A stretch of 64,000 bases of DNA from Enterobacteriaceae bacterium RIT714 (lineage in GTDB: Bacteria > Pseudomonadota > Gammaproteobacteria > Enterobacterales > Enterobacteriaceae): assembly GCA_009668015.1 (NCBI GenBank), contig WJYB01000004.1, forward strand, positions 62,001-126,000. Direction: 5' to 3'. The translations under genes were made by a program, and so were the position numbers. Under the pieces are notes generated by a model. That model was given only the letters and a program-made list of their open reading frames with translations. It was not told the origin of the DNA and searched no databases. This document shows positions 46,697-55,703 of this stretch, piece after piece; positions within the stretch are counted from its first letter, which is position 1; each line of letters starts with the position of its first letter.

Positions 46697-48199
46697 ATGC
46701 TTAAAAGGAAAAAAGTCAAACCCATCACACTGCGCGACGTCACCATTATTGATGACGGCAAGTTGCGCAAAGCCATTACCGCCGCTTCCCTTGGTAACGC
46801 GATGGAGTGGTTCGATTTTGGTGTTTATGGTTTCGTTGCCTATGCATTAGGTAAAGTCTTCTTCCCCGGTGCCGATCCCAGCCTGCAGATGATTGCGGCC
46901 CTGGGGACCTTCTCCGTACCGTTTCTGATCCGTCCGTTGGGTGGTTTGTTCTTCGGCATGTTGGGCGATAAATATGGTCGCCAGAAGATCCTTGCCATCA
47001 CCATTGTCATCATGTCGATAAGTACCTTCTGTATCGGCCTGATCCCTTCCTATGCCTCGATTGGCATATGGGCACCGATTCTGCTGCTGCTGTGTAAAAT
47101 GGCGCAGGGCTTCTCGGTAGGGGGCGAATACACGGGCGCGTCCATCTTTGTCGCGGAATATTCTCCGGACCGTAAACGCGGCTTTATGGGAAGCTGGCTC
47201 GACTTTGGCTCGATTGCAGGCTTTGTGCTCGGTGCGGGCGTCGTAGTGTTGATTTCAACCGTCGTCGGCGAAGAGAACTTCCTTGAGTGGGGCTGGCGTA
47301 TTCCGTTCTTCATGGCGCTGCCGCTGGGTGTGATTGGGCTTTATTTGCGCCATGCATTAGAAGAGACGCCGGCATTCCAGCAGCACGTTGACAAGCTGGA
47401 GCAGGGCGATCGCGAAGGGCTGCAGGATGGTCCAAAGGTGTCGTTCAAAGAGATTGCGACCAAACACTGGCGGAGTCTGCTGACCTGTATCGGTCTGGTC
47501 ATTTCAACGAACGTGACCTATTACATGCTGCTCACCTATATGCCGAGCTATCTGTCGCATAACTTGCACTACTCCGAAGATCACGGTGTGCTGATTATTA
47601 TCGCCATCATGGTGGGTATGCTGTTTGTGCAGCCGATTATGGGCCTGCTGAGTGACCGCTTCGGTCGTCGCCCGTTCATTATTCTGGGCAGCGTTGCGCT
47701 GTTCCTGCTGGCGATCCCGGCCTTTATCCTGATTAACAGTAATGTACTCGGTCTGATTTTCGCCGGTCTGCTGATGCTGGCGGTAATCCTCAACTGCTTC
47801 ATCGGGGTGATGGCGTCAACGCTTCCGGCGATGTTCCCGACGCATATTCGCTATAGCGCGCTGGCGGCGGCATTTAACATCTCGGTGCTGGTGGCTGGTC
47901 TGACGCCGACGCTTGCGGCTTCGCTGGTCGAAACCACGCAGAACCTGATGATGCCGGCTTACTATCTGATGGTCATCGCGGTGATTGGTTTAATTACCGG
48001 TCTGACGATGAAAGAGACGGCCAATCTGCCGTTGAAAGGTGCCACTCCGGCGGCCTCTGACCTTCAGGAAGCGAAAGAGATCCTGCGTGAGCATCACGAC
48101 AAGATTGAACACCGCATTGAAGATATTGATGCCGAGATCGAAGCACTGCAGGCGAAGCGTTCTCGCCTGGTGGATCAGCATCCACGGATAAATGAGTAA
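46697..48199 (+). CDS. proP: Proline/glycine betaine:proton symporter ProP
   Basis: This osmosensing major-facilitator transporter takes up proline, glycine betaine and ectoine under high osmolarity. Its 500 residues equal the E. coli length. It has 12 helices, the MFS loop GDKYGRQK, and a C-terminal antiparallel coiled coil (EAKEILREHHDKIEHRIEDIDAEIEALQAKRSRLVDQ, about 455-495) that tunes osmosensing. The start MLKRKKVKPITLRD at 46697 follows GAGG; frames open further upstream belong to the P2 leader. Confidence 0.97.
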   Translation: MLKRKKVKPITLRDVTIIDDGKLRKAITAASLGNAMEWFDFGVYGFVAYALGKVFFPGADPSLQMIAALGTFSVPFLIRPLGGLFFGMLGDKYGRQKILAITIVIMSISTFCIGLIPSYASIGIWAPILLLLCKMAQGFSVGGEYTGASIFVAEYSPDRKRGFMGSWLDFGSIAGFVLGAGVVVLISTVVGEENFLEWGWRIPFFMALPLGVIGLYLRHALEETPAFQQHVDKLEQGDREGLQDGPKVSFKEIATKHWRSLLTCIGLVISTNVTYYMLLTYMPSYLSHNLHYSEDHGVLIIIAIMVGMLFVQPIMGLLSDRFGRRPFIILGSVALFLLAIPAFILINSNVLGLIFAGLLMLAVILNCFIGVMASTLPAMFPTHIRYSALAAAFNISVLVAGLTPTLAASLVETTQNLMMPAYYLMVIAVIGLITGLTMKETANLPLKGATPAASDLQEAKEILREHHDKIEHRIEDIDAEIEALQAKRSRLVDQHPRINE

Positions 48200-48205
48200 C
48201 AGACA

Positions 48206-48233
48206 AAAACCCGCCGCTGGCGGGTTTTTTTTT
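48206..48233 (+). terminator. Intrinsic terminator of proP
   Basis: The stem AAACCCGCC/GGCGGGTTT with a 3-base loop and a run of nine T begins 7 bp after the proP stop. Its tail touches the end of the convergent metal transporter gene. Confidence 0.92.
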
Positions 48234-49185
48234 AACAGCCCGCGGCGATATAGTCGCCGTTGGCACTGACCGGAATCACCGTTAAGAACAAGACGGTTGC
48301 GAACAGAATCAGAATCACGCCCCCGATAATCTTCGCGCAGGGCATCAGCCAGCTCAAACCTGAGCGGTCACCGAAGAAAGCAACCGTCCGCTCCCGCGCA
48401 AAGCGTACCGCCAGCGAAAGCCCCATAATCGACAGCGCTGTGCCGAACGACATGGTCATCACCGCGGCAATCCCCCATGTGACAATTCCCAGCGCATTTG
48501 AGAACAGTAAAATCATTATTGCTCCGCTACACGGGCGCGCGCCAATCGCCAGAATGACGCCGAGACGGGTTTTCCAGTCTCCCTGGCTGAGATCGACGCC
48601 TGCGCCATGATGTCCGCAGCCACACTGCTCATCGTGCTGGTGAAGGGGCCTGAGAGACGCGATGGTCATCTGGCGAGGACGCAGGCTTTTCAGCGCATGG
48701 TAAATGATAAAGGCACCGAACGCGCCGATCAGCAGCGCGCTGATTTTCTCTACGTACCAGCGGCTGGTACTCAGATCGCCCGAGGCGAGGTTAAACCCTA
48801 CGGCCAGGATAAAAACAAACAAAATGGCGCTGACGCCCTGCATCAGACTCCCGACAAAGGGCACGACGCGTGCCGCCAGAAGGCTCTCTTTATTGGTGCT
48901 CAGGTAGGCTGTGACGATAAATTTGCCGTGGCCGGGTCCGATGGCGTGCAGTACCCCATAAAAGAAGGAGCCGGTCAGCAGCCACAGCCCGCCGCTGTAT
49001 TGCTGGTTATTCAGTTGCAAGAGATACATCACCAGATAGCGGTGGAGCGTTATTTGCGTCGCGAGACACCACTGAATAAACGTGTTCCAGTGTGCGTGCA
49101 GGGTAAAACCTGCAAACAGAATCACCAGTGCCATCAGTCCGGCAGTGGGAAGACGCCAGTCACGCGTAAGACGTTGTGTGATCAT
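48232..49185 (-). CDS. NicO-family nickel/cobalt (or zinc-related) membrane transporter
   Basis: This 317-residue inner-membrane protein of the NicO/RcnA-like family has six to seven helices. GVLHAIGPGHGKFIVTAYL carries the family HAxGPGH metal motif, and ARPCSGAIMILLFSNALG is the second signature. A short His/Cys-rich loop (HQHDEQCGCGHHG) lies between helices. It could export nickel or cobalt like RcnA, or act in zinc or nickel uptake like related proteins; sequence does not decide. The start at 49185 (MITQRLTRDW) lies after GCAGG; an upstream non-ATG extension of 15 codons is less likely. Confidence 0.85.
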   Translation of the reverse strand: MITQRLTRDWRLPTAGLMALVILFAGFTLHAHWNTFIQWCLATQITLHRYLVMYLLQLNNQQYSGGLWLLTGSFFYGVLHAIGPGHGKFIVTAYLSTNKESLLAARVVPFVGSLMQGVSAILFVFILAVGFNLASGDLSTSRWYVEKISALLIGAFGAFIIYHALKSLRPRQMTIASLRPLHQHDEQCGCGHHGAGVDLSQGDWKTRLGVILAIGARPCSGAIMILLFSNALGIVTWGIAAVMTMSFGTALSIMGLSLAVRFARERTVAFFGDRSGLSWLMPCAKIIGGVILILFATVLFLTVIPVSANGDYIAAGC

Positions 49186-49288
49186 GATTTGGCCTGCGGG
49201 AAAATTTGGGGGAAGTATAGCGTTTGTCACCGTGTGGTGACGGCTGTTTCTCTCGGTTGTTACTGAGCGACAAGATACGGACAGGGGG

Positions 49289-50650
49289 TTAATCCCCCGT
49301 CATCCCTTCACCACTTTTGCCTTTTACCCATGCAAGCCGGCGGTTGAACATCTTTTTAAGTGCCCGATTCAGCGTGTTGAACCAACCTGTTGGTCGCGGA
49401 TCGGCGAGCATGCTCAGCGCTCGGGCGTAATCCAGCACCAGCCCCGGCGTCCAGGCCATTGTCTCGGCGCGTTTACGTAATTGCAGTGCTACCCATAGCT
49501 CCGGTGTGGACATCAATTTTCCTATCGCGAGCCAGAATCCACGGCGTTGCCATAGCCTGCCGACGGAACCCTCCAGCGCGGCTTCGAGTGCTCTTGCGAC
49601 ACTGCTGGAGCAGTTTCGATGCGTCAAATTATAGGATTCGTTCTGACGATAGCTTTCCCAGAAGGCTATCAGACGCGTTTCGCTGTAATTGCGAATGCGC
49701 ACTTGTCTTGTTGAGGGGCACCATTGCACGGATTCAGTTGCATAATCCGGCTGAAACAGCCCTGGAACATTATTTTCCGGCGTGGCCCTTAACAGACGGG
49801 CGAAAGCATCAGGCGAGCGATCAATCAGCACTGCAGGGTAAAGGCTGATATAGATCCCACCCGGCGATTCCAGCGCAGCATGGCCGGTAGAAATAATGCC
49901 ATTTTGATCCACCGCTGCAATATAGCGATTGATGACCGGACGGGAAAGGGTTTCACCTGGCGCCGAGCCAACCGGTGTCCAGACGTGCACGGTAAGCGCT
50001 TTTTCGTTATCGTCTGGCGGACCGTCCCATTCCACGACGGCGGGAGGATGAGTATCCGCTTCCTTCATATACTCCTCGCCTTTCAGGCCGGGATTGGCGG
50101 CCGCGACTTTGACGCGGTTGGCGAGGATAAACATATTCCATCCCGCAAACGCGAGACCCAGCCCAAGACAGTACGGAACGGTACCAGCGTAGTGTGAGGG
50201 CCAGGGCTGGTAGAAGAAGATAGCGAGGGCAATTTCAACAATGCCTCCCACCAGAGCGGGCCGCCATCGCTGATAACGTACCACCAGCGCAGAGGCGATT
50301 TGCAGGGAGCCATCCAGTAAAAACAGGGTGCCGAATATTATAGCTAGCACCAGATTACCATCATGATTACCTGCAAGAATCAGCACAGCTGCCAGCGAAA
50401 AGGTCGCCCCTTTCACATAGCGCAATATGCGCTGTCCCCCCATCCCGCTGTGAGCCACCATTAAAGTGGCGCCGCCTTCGAAAAGCAGCAAACAGGCGAA
50501 AGGTTCAATGGGAAAGAATAGCGATCCGTCCATGGCGTCAACAAAGATGACTATACCGGCAATGAGCGTTATCCAGCCGAAGCGGCGAAGCCCGCGCCAG
50601 TGCGAACGCAGAAAATCCACGCCGAGCAAAATCAGGATCAATCGCATCAT
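49289..50650 (-). CDS. Membrane protein with HdeD-like N-terminus and papain-like C-terminus
   Basis: In this 453-residue protein the first 180 residues hold about six short hydrophobic helices like the HdeD/DUF308 family (FGWITLIAGIVIFVDAM, VLAIIFGTLFLLDGSLQIAS). The C-terminal 250 residues look soluble: TGHAALESPGGIYISLYP with a histidine and THRNCSSSVARALEAAL with a cysteine. This is the His/Cys layout of permuted NlpC/P60 or YiiX-like papain-fold amidases. A membrane-bound cysteine peptidase or amidase is inferred. HdeD itself is an acid-resistance protein. It is divergent from the T6SS cluster. Confidence 0.65.
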   Translation of the reverse strand: MMRLILILLGVDFLRSHWRGLRRFGWITLIAGIVIFVDAMDGSLFFPIEPFACLLLFEGGATLMVAHSGMGGQRILRYVKGATFSLAAVLILAGNHDGNLVLAIIFGTLFLLDGSLQIASALVVRYQRWRPALVGGIVEIALAIFFYQPWPSHYAGTVPYCLGLGLAFAGWNMFILANRVKVAAANPGLKGEEYMKEADTHPPAVVEWDGPPDDNEKALTVHVWTPVGSAPGETLSRPVINRYIAAVDQNGIISTGHAALESPGGIYISLYPAVLIDRSPDAFARLLRATPENNVPGLFQPDYATESVQWCPSTRQVRIRNYSETRLIAFWESYRQNESYNLTHRNCSSSVARALEAALEGSVGRLWQRRGFWLAIGKLMSTPELWVALQLRKRAETMAWTPGLVLDYARALSMLADPRPTGWFNTLNRALKKMFNRRLAWVKGKSGEGMTGD

Positions 50651-51636
50651 GAGAGCGCTTCCGGAAATAACCTCTCACATATATAGCTCACCCAATCGGA
50701 GAGTGCGTGATCAATCCACGAACTCCCCGGTGGCTACCGATGATGCAGTTGTCCGGCAGCATTGATACGCATCGGGCCAGTACAGGGTGCTATCAACCAC
50801 CGCCGGTGAGAAAGGTATGGCTTCGGACTTCCATTTTGCCGCGCCTGGCGCTTAATTTTTCCGCCTGGCTCGTTCGGCTGACGCATTTTAATGATGGCAT
50901 GACGGGACGACCAGGGCTCCAGGCAGCGATTGACAAGGGATAAGCAGCATCACGAGGAGGCTATTCAGTTTTTTCAGGATGATATTGTTATTCGGCAGTG
51001 GAGGTATTATTTATGCATCTCGTAAATAAATATTATTCGTGGGGTAATGATTTTGAATAAATTATGGTTTCATCAAAAAAATACATTGACGAAAATAAAT
51101 AATGCACTGGCTAATTTTAAATTACCATTTGGAGTGAGATTATTGAATTACATGTTCTGCTATAAACCGGAGTAATATTTATTTGTCATATGTTTTATGA
51201 ATGTTTTTGGGGGTGATGTATTGATATAAACTCGTCAATGGTCAATTATCTGGCATATGTTTTTTGATCTGTCTTTTATTTTGAGGGGCGATATTACAGT
51301 TAATTGTTACGGTTTTGAAATATTTCCCACGTAAAAATAATTAAGCGTTGGCAGTAATTCATCAGAGGTGAGTGGCGTATTGTCTGGCCTTAAGTGGAAT
51401 TTATCTCATCAAGTAATCACGCCTTTGGGCGCTATTTTTTAAATCTTCATTCATGACTATTTACATTTAAGGAGTATCAACCTCTTGTTACGCCATGTAA
51501 TTGGCGTAGCATTTTCACGTAATTATCTGTTTTGCCCCGTTAAATTGTTACTGCAGGTCTGGCTGTGTTATCGCGGAGAACTCCGGGGAAACCTGCCGTC
51601 TGAAACATTTTCATTTCTAGTGTGAAGGAACATGAC
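50651..51636. other. Non-coding region upstream of the T6SS cluster
   Basis: About 985 bp without a credible gene. From about 50945 it becomes clearly AT-rich, a pattern typical of H-NS-bound control regions of acquired loci. A perfect inverted repeat TACGCCA-N6-TGGCGTA lies at 51489-51508 and may be an operator. The T6SS promoter should lie near the right end. Confidence 0.5.
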
Positions 51637-52131
51637 ATGTCTGGTTCATATCAGGAAGAAATTCCGAAAGCCCGAATTAATCTCAAATTAAGCTTGCATA
51701 CAGGAAACGCCCAAAAGAAAACCGAACTGCCACTGAAATTGCTGGTAACCGGTGATTTCAGTAATGGCGAAGAACAGCGTCCGCTGTCTGAGCGTGAAAA
51801 AGTAAACATCAACAAAAATAACTTTAACAGCGTCCTGTCCGACTTTTCTCCCTCGGTTAATCTCACTGTGGAAAATACGCTGGCAGGTGATGGCAGCGAA
51901 GAAAACGTTCGTCTTAGCTTTAAAGATATGAAGGACTTTGAACCGGAGCAGGTGGCCCGACAAATTCCCCAGCTCAAAGCGATGCTCGCCATGCGCAGCT
52001 TATTGCGCGATCTCAAATCCAATTTGCTGGACAACGCCACGTTCCGGAAAGAACTGGAAGTCATATTGCGCGATCCGGCCCTCAGCAATGAGCTTCGCAG
52101 TGAAATTGCCGCACTTGCCCCTAAAGCCTGA
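51637..52131 (+). CDS. tssB: T6SS contractile sheath small subunit TssB
   Basis: TssB (VipA) forms the contractile sheath with TssC. The 164-residue protein begins SGSYQEEIPKARINLKLSLHTG and contains ELPLKLLVTGDF and NNFNSVLSDFSPSVNLTVEN, typical of the family. The ATG at 51637 lies 8 bases after AAGGA and is preferred to the GTG at 51622. It is the first gene of the cluster, 24 bp before the tssC start. Confidence 0.95.
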   Translation: MSGSYQEEIPKARINLKLSLHTGNAQKKTELPLKLLVTGDFSNGEEQRPLSEREKVNINKNNFNSVLSDFSPSVNLTVENTLAGDGSEENVRLSFKDMKDFEPEQVARQIPQLKAMLAMRSLLRDLKSNLLDNATFRKELEVILRDPALSNELRSEIAALAPKA

Positions 52132-52155
52132 CGGAAACTATTAAGGAAAATGCTG

Positions 52156-53700
52156 ATGTCTGTACAGAATGAAAATGCCGCTTCTGTGGGCGAGACCACC
52201 GTACTGGAACGCGCTGACGCAACGGGCGTCTATGCCTCCCTGTTTGAAAAAATTAACCTCAAACCCGCATCCAGCCTGAGCGATCTCAGCATCTGGCAGG
52301 ATGAGACGGCGATGGCAGAAGCTGGTGCCAATGAGCGCATTACCGCTGGGGTTCAGGTGTTTCTGGAGCGTTTGCGCCAGTCCGGCCAGAAGGTGGAAAA
52401 ACTCGATAAAACATTAATCGACCACCACATCGCGGAGCTGGACTATCAGATTAGCCGCCAGCTTGACGCCGTTATGCACAGCGAAGAGTTCCAGAAAGTA
52501 GAGAGCCTGTGGCGTGGCATGAAGCATCTGGTGGACAACACCGATTATCGGCAGAACGTGAAAACCGAAATCCTCGACGTCACCAAAGACGTTCTGCGTC
52601 AGGATTTCGAAGATGCGCCGGAGATCATTCAGAGCGGATTATACTGGCACTCTTATACAAGCGAGTACGACACCCCAGGCGGCGAGCCCATTGCGGCGGT
52701 GATCTCAGCGTATGAATTTGACGCCAGCCCACAGGATGTGGCGCTGATGCGTAACATTTCCAAAGTCTCCGCTGCTGCCCATATGCCGTTTATCGGCTCC
52801 GCGGGCCCGAAATTCTTCCTCAAAGAGACCATGGAAGAAGTGGCTGCTATTAAAGATATCGGTAACTACTTCGACCGCGCCGAATACATCAAATGGAAAT
52901 CCTTCCGCGACACGGACGATTCCCGCTATCTCGGTCTGGTGATGCCGCGCGTGCTGGGTCGCTTGCCGTATGGCCCGGATACCGTTCCGGTACGCAGCTT
53001 CAACTATGTTGAGCAGGTGAAAGGTCCGGATCATGAGAAATACCTGTGGACCAGCGCGTCGTTCGCCTTTGCTGCCAACATGGTGAAGAGCTTCATCAAC
53101 AATGGCTGGTGCGTGCAGATTCGTGGACCGCAGGCCGGCGGCGCGGTAAAAGACTTGCCAATTCATCTCTATGATTTGGGGACCGGCAATCAGGTAAAAA
53201 TCCCGTCTGAAGTGATGATCCCGGAAACCCGCGAATTTGAATTCGCCAACCTCGGTTTCATCCCGCTGTCGTACTACAAAAACCGCGACTACGCCTGCTT
53301 CTTCTCGGCGAACTCCACGCAGAAACCGGCGCTGTACGACACCCCTGATGCCACCGCTAACAGCCGTATCAACGCCCGTCTTCCGTATATCTTCCTGCTG
53401 TCACGTATTGCGCATTACCTGAAAATTATTCAGCGCGAAAACATCGGCACCACCAAGGATCGCCGCCTGCTGGAGCTGGAACTGAACACATGGGTGCGCG
53501 GCCTGGTCACCGAAATGACCGATCCGGGCGACGAGCTGCAGGCTTCTCACCCGCTGCGCGATGCGAAAGTGATTGTGCAGGACATTGAGGACAACCCGGG
53601 CTTCTTCCGTGTGCAGCTCTTTGCCATACCGCACTTCCAGGTCGAAGGGATGGATGTGAATCTGTCGCTGGTCAGCCAGATGCCGAAGGCGAAAGCGTAA
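52156..53700 (+). CDS. tssC: T6SS contractile sheath large subunit TssC
   Basis: TssC (VipB) is the large sheath protein; with TssB it assembles the contractile tail that propels the Hcp tube. It is 514 residues from the second ATG (52156, 9 bases after AAGGA); the ATG at 52150 is closer to the ribosome site. Family segments include LDYQISRQLDAVMHSEEFQKVESLWRGMKHLVD and NPGFFRVQLFAIPHFQVEGMDVNLSLVSQMP. Confidence 0.96.
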   Translation: MSVQNENAASVGETTVLERADATGVYASLFEKINLKPASSLSDLSIWQDETAMAEAGANERITAGVQVFLERLRQSGQKVEKLDKTLIDHHIAELDYQISRQLDAVMHSEEFQKVESLWRGMKHLVDNTDYRQNVKTEILDVTKDVLRQDFEDAPEIIQSGLYWHSYTSEYDTPGGEPIAAVISAYEFDASPQDVALMRNISKVSAAAHMPFIGSAGPKFFLKETMEEVAAIKDIGNYFDRAEYIKWKSFRDTDDSRYLGLVMPRVLGRLPYGPDTVPVRSFNYVEQVKGPDHEKYLWTSASFAFAANMVKSFINNGWCVQIRGPQAGGAVKDLPIHLYDLGTGNQVKIPSEVMIPETREFEFANLGFIPLSYYKNRDYACFFSANSTQKPALYDTPDATANSRINARLPYIFLLSRIAHYLKIIQRENIGTTKDRRLLELELNTWVRGLVTEMTDPGDELQASHPLRDAKVIVQDIEDNPGFFRVQLFAIPHFQVEGMDVNLSLVSQMPKAKA

Positions 53701-53712
53701 GGTGGCCCAGGG

Positions 53713-55050
53713 ATGAAGATTTATCGTCCGTTATGGGAGGATGGGGCCGCTCTGGCCCCGCAGCAATTTCAGCAGCAGGCCCGCTGGAGTGAGCACGTTG
53801 CCGACATGGTCGCCCTGATGGGGATTTCTCATCCCTGGGGCGTGGTTGCGGCAGAATTTGATGATGCGGCGCTGGCACTGTCGCGGCTGAACGCTACCCG
53901 TCTTGTGCTGCAGTTTCAGGATGGCACGATAGTGGATACGGATCTCGCAGACAATCTCCCGCCGGTCTGTGATCTGTCCACTGCGGTCGGACGTGAAAGC
54001 GTTGAGGTGGTTGCTGCGTTACCCCTGCTGAGTGCCAGCGGGGGCAATCTAGATAACGGACAGGACAGCGAACGCCCCCGTCGTTGGAAAGCAGAACGTG
54101 TTGTGGTCCAGGAACTTGCCGGGTATGAAAGCGGGGAGCTGGCTATTCTGCGCAATGTCATCACGCTGAGGTTATCTACCCAGGAAAATACGGCATACCT
54201 GACCTGTCCGGTGGTCCGTCTGGTGCGTAATGCTCAGGGGCAGTGGAGCCGTGACCCGTCGTTTATCCCGCCAATGCTTTCGCTTTCCGCCAGCCCGTTG
54301 CTGGTCACCGATCTGGGTGATCTGTTGGTGCGTCTGCAGGTGCGTCGTCGTCGTCTGATGGCCATGCGCCGTGAGAGTAATGAACGGATGGCTGATTTCG
54401 CGGTGGCCGACGTATCTCTCTTCTGGCTGCTCAATGCCCTGAACAGTGCCGAACCGGTCCTGACGGAGCTGCTACAGTCGCCGTCCCGCCATCCGGAACT
54501 ATTGTACCGGGAACTGACCCGCCTTGCCGGCAGCCTGCTGACGTTCTCACTGGAGCATGATGCCGGGGATATTCCGGCGTATCAACACGATGCCCCTGAA
54601 CAGGTGTTCACGCCATTACTGGCTTTACTGGATAAGCTCCTTGAGGCGAGCCTGCCATCGCGGGTGATAAGCATTCTGCTTGAGCATTACGATCAGATCT
54701 GGAAAGGCTCCCTGCATGATGCGCGCCTGCGCGAAGGGGCCGATTTCTACCTGTCCGTCCGCTCATCCATGCCGAATCACGAGCTGCAGGTCAGATTTCC
54801 TCTGCTGTGCAAGGCCGGCAGCTTCGACGATGTCTCCGATGTGGTGAACGTGGCACTGAGTGGCATGGTGATCAAACCGCTCACCCATGTGCCGGCGGCA
54901 ATCCCGTTGCGTCTGGAAAACCAGTATTTCTCGCTGGATCTGTCGACGGAAGCTGCAAGGGCGATGCTGGAGGCGGAGAGCTGTACCTTCTACACCCCGG
55001 GCTCACTCGGTGAGGTGAAACTTGAACTCTTTGCGGTACTACGTACATGA
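53713..55050 (+). CDS. tssK: T6SS baseplate component TssK
   Basis: TssK links the baseplate to the membrane complex through TssL and TssM. The 445-residue protein starts MKIYRPLWEDGAALAPQQFQQQARW, the conserved N-terminal shoulder motif, and ends in a beta-rich receptor-like domain. It overlaps tssL by 4 bp. Confidence 0.94.
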   Translation: MKIYRPLWEDGAALAPQQFQQQARWSEHVADMVALMGISHPWGVVAAEFDDAALALSRLNATRLVLQFQDGTIVDTDLADNLPPVCDLSTAVGRESVEVVAALPLLSASGGNLDNGQDSERPRRWKAERVVVQELAGYESGELAILRNVITLRLSTQENTAYLTCPVVRLVRNAQGQWSRDPSFIPPMLSLSASPLLVTDLGDLLVRLQVRRRRLMAMRRESNERMADFAVADVSLFWLLNALNSAEPVLTELLQSPSRHPELLYRELTRLAGSLLTFSLEHDAGDIPAYQHDAPEQVFTPLLALLDKLLEASLPSRVISILLEHYDQIWKGSLHDARLREGADFYLSVRSSMPNHELQVRFPLLCKAGSFDDVSDVVNVALSGMVIKPLTHVPAAIPLRLENQYFSLDLSTEAARAMLEAESCTFYTPGSLGEVKLELFAVLRT

Positions 55051-55700
55051 CCAAATCAGATATCAGCGTGATTGAACGTATTTTCTATCCCGGCTGGCTG
55101 ATGGCCAGCCAGCTGCGGGGCGGTCAGGAAGTACGGGAAGGGGAAAAGCTTTACCGCCGGGCCTGTCGACTGGTACAGGATGCACGGACAGCTGTGACCG
55201 AAGCGGGATACAGCGACATCAGTCGTGACCACATGGTGTACGCGTTGTGCGCCCTGCTCGATGAGAGCGTACTTAACCGCGGGATGACCGATGACGGGTA
55301 TCTGGTCTGGCACCGCGATCCACTGCAGGCCCATTTCTTTGGCTCGCTGAATGCCGGGGAGGAACTTTGGGAGCGTATTCGTAACCTTCTTAAGGAAACC
55401 GCGCCTGATACCGCGGTGCTGACCTGTCTGTACCGTACCCTGCAGCTGGGGTTTGTCGGCCGGTATCGTGCTCGGGATGATGAACGCCGCGAGGATGTGG
55501 TCCGCAGTCTCAGCGAGCGGGTACCGGCATTTTCGCTGGCGCAGGATGCACCGATTGTGGTCAGAACGTCCCGGCTGCGTGGAGGGCGTCGTGGGTACTG
55601 GTTTTCCTGGGTTATCGGTGCGGCAACACTGACCGCACTCTGGTTTTTCCTCTCGTCCTCCCTCACTGACCTGGTGAGTCAGATTGTCAGGCCGGGGTAA
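55047..55700 (+). CDS. tssL: T6SS membrane complex protein TssL (DotU/IcmH family)
   Basis: This inner-membrane protein has 217 residues, with a cytoplasmic helical domain (ALCALLDESVLNRG, HFFGSLNAGEELWERI) and a single C-terminal membrane helix (about 187-212). It has no OmpA-like extension; that function seems to be supplied by the next gene. It is coupled to tssK by overlap. Confidence 0.92.
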   Translation: MTKSDISVIERIFYPGWLMASQLRGGQEVREGEKLYRRACRLVQDARTAVTEAGYSDISRDHMVYALCALLDESVLNRGMTDDGYLVWHRDPLQAHFFGSLNAGEELWERIRNLLKETAPDTAVLTCLYRTLQLGFVGRYRARDDERREDVVRSLSERVPAFSLAQDAPIVVRTSRLRGGRRGYWFSWVIGAATLTALWFFLSSSLTDLVSQIVRPG

Positions 55701-55703
55701 GGG

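Noticed and set aside
50707-50943. A 78-codon open frame in the gap before the T6SS genes.
   Set aside because: No ribosome site, no recognisable domain and a composition like random frames; it could be part of an old gene remnant but I cannot support it.
51560-51575. TGGCTGTGTTATCGCG upstream of tssB resembles a sigma-54 promoter with GG-N10-GC spacing.
   Set aside because: The -12 side lacks the usual TTGC and single matches of this kind arise by chance; no activator site was seen.
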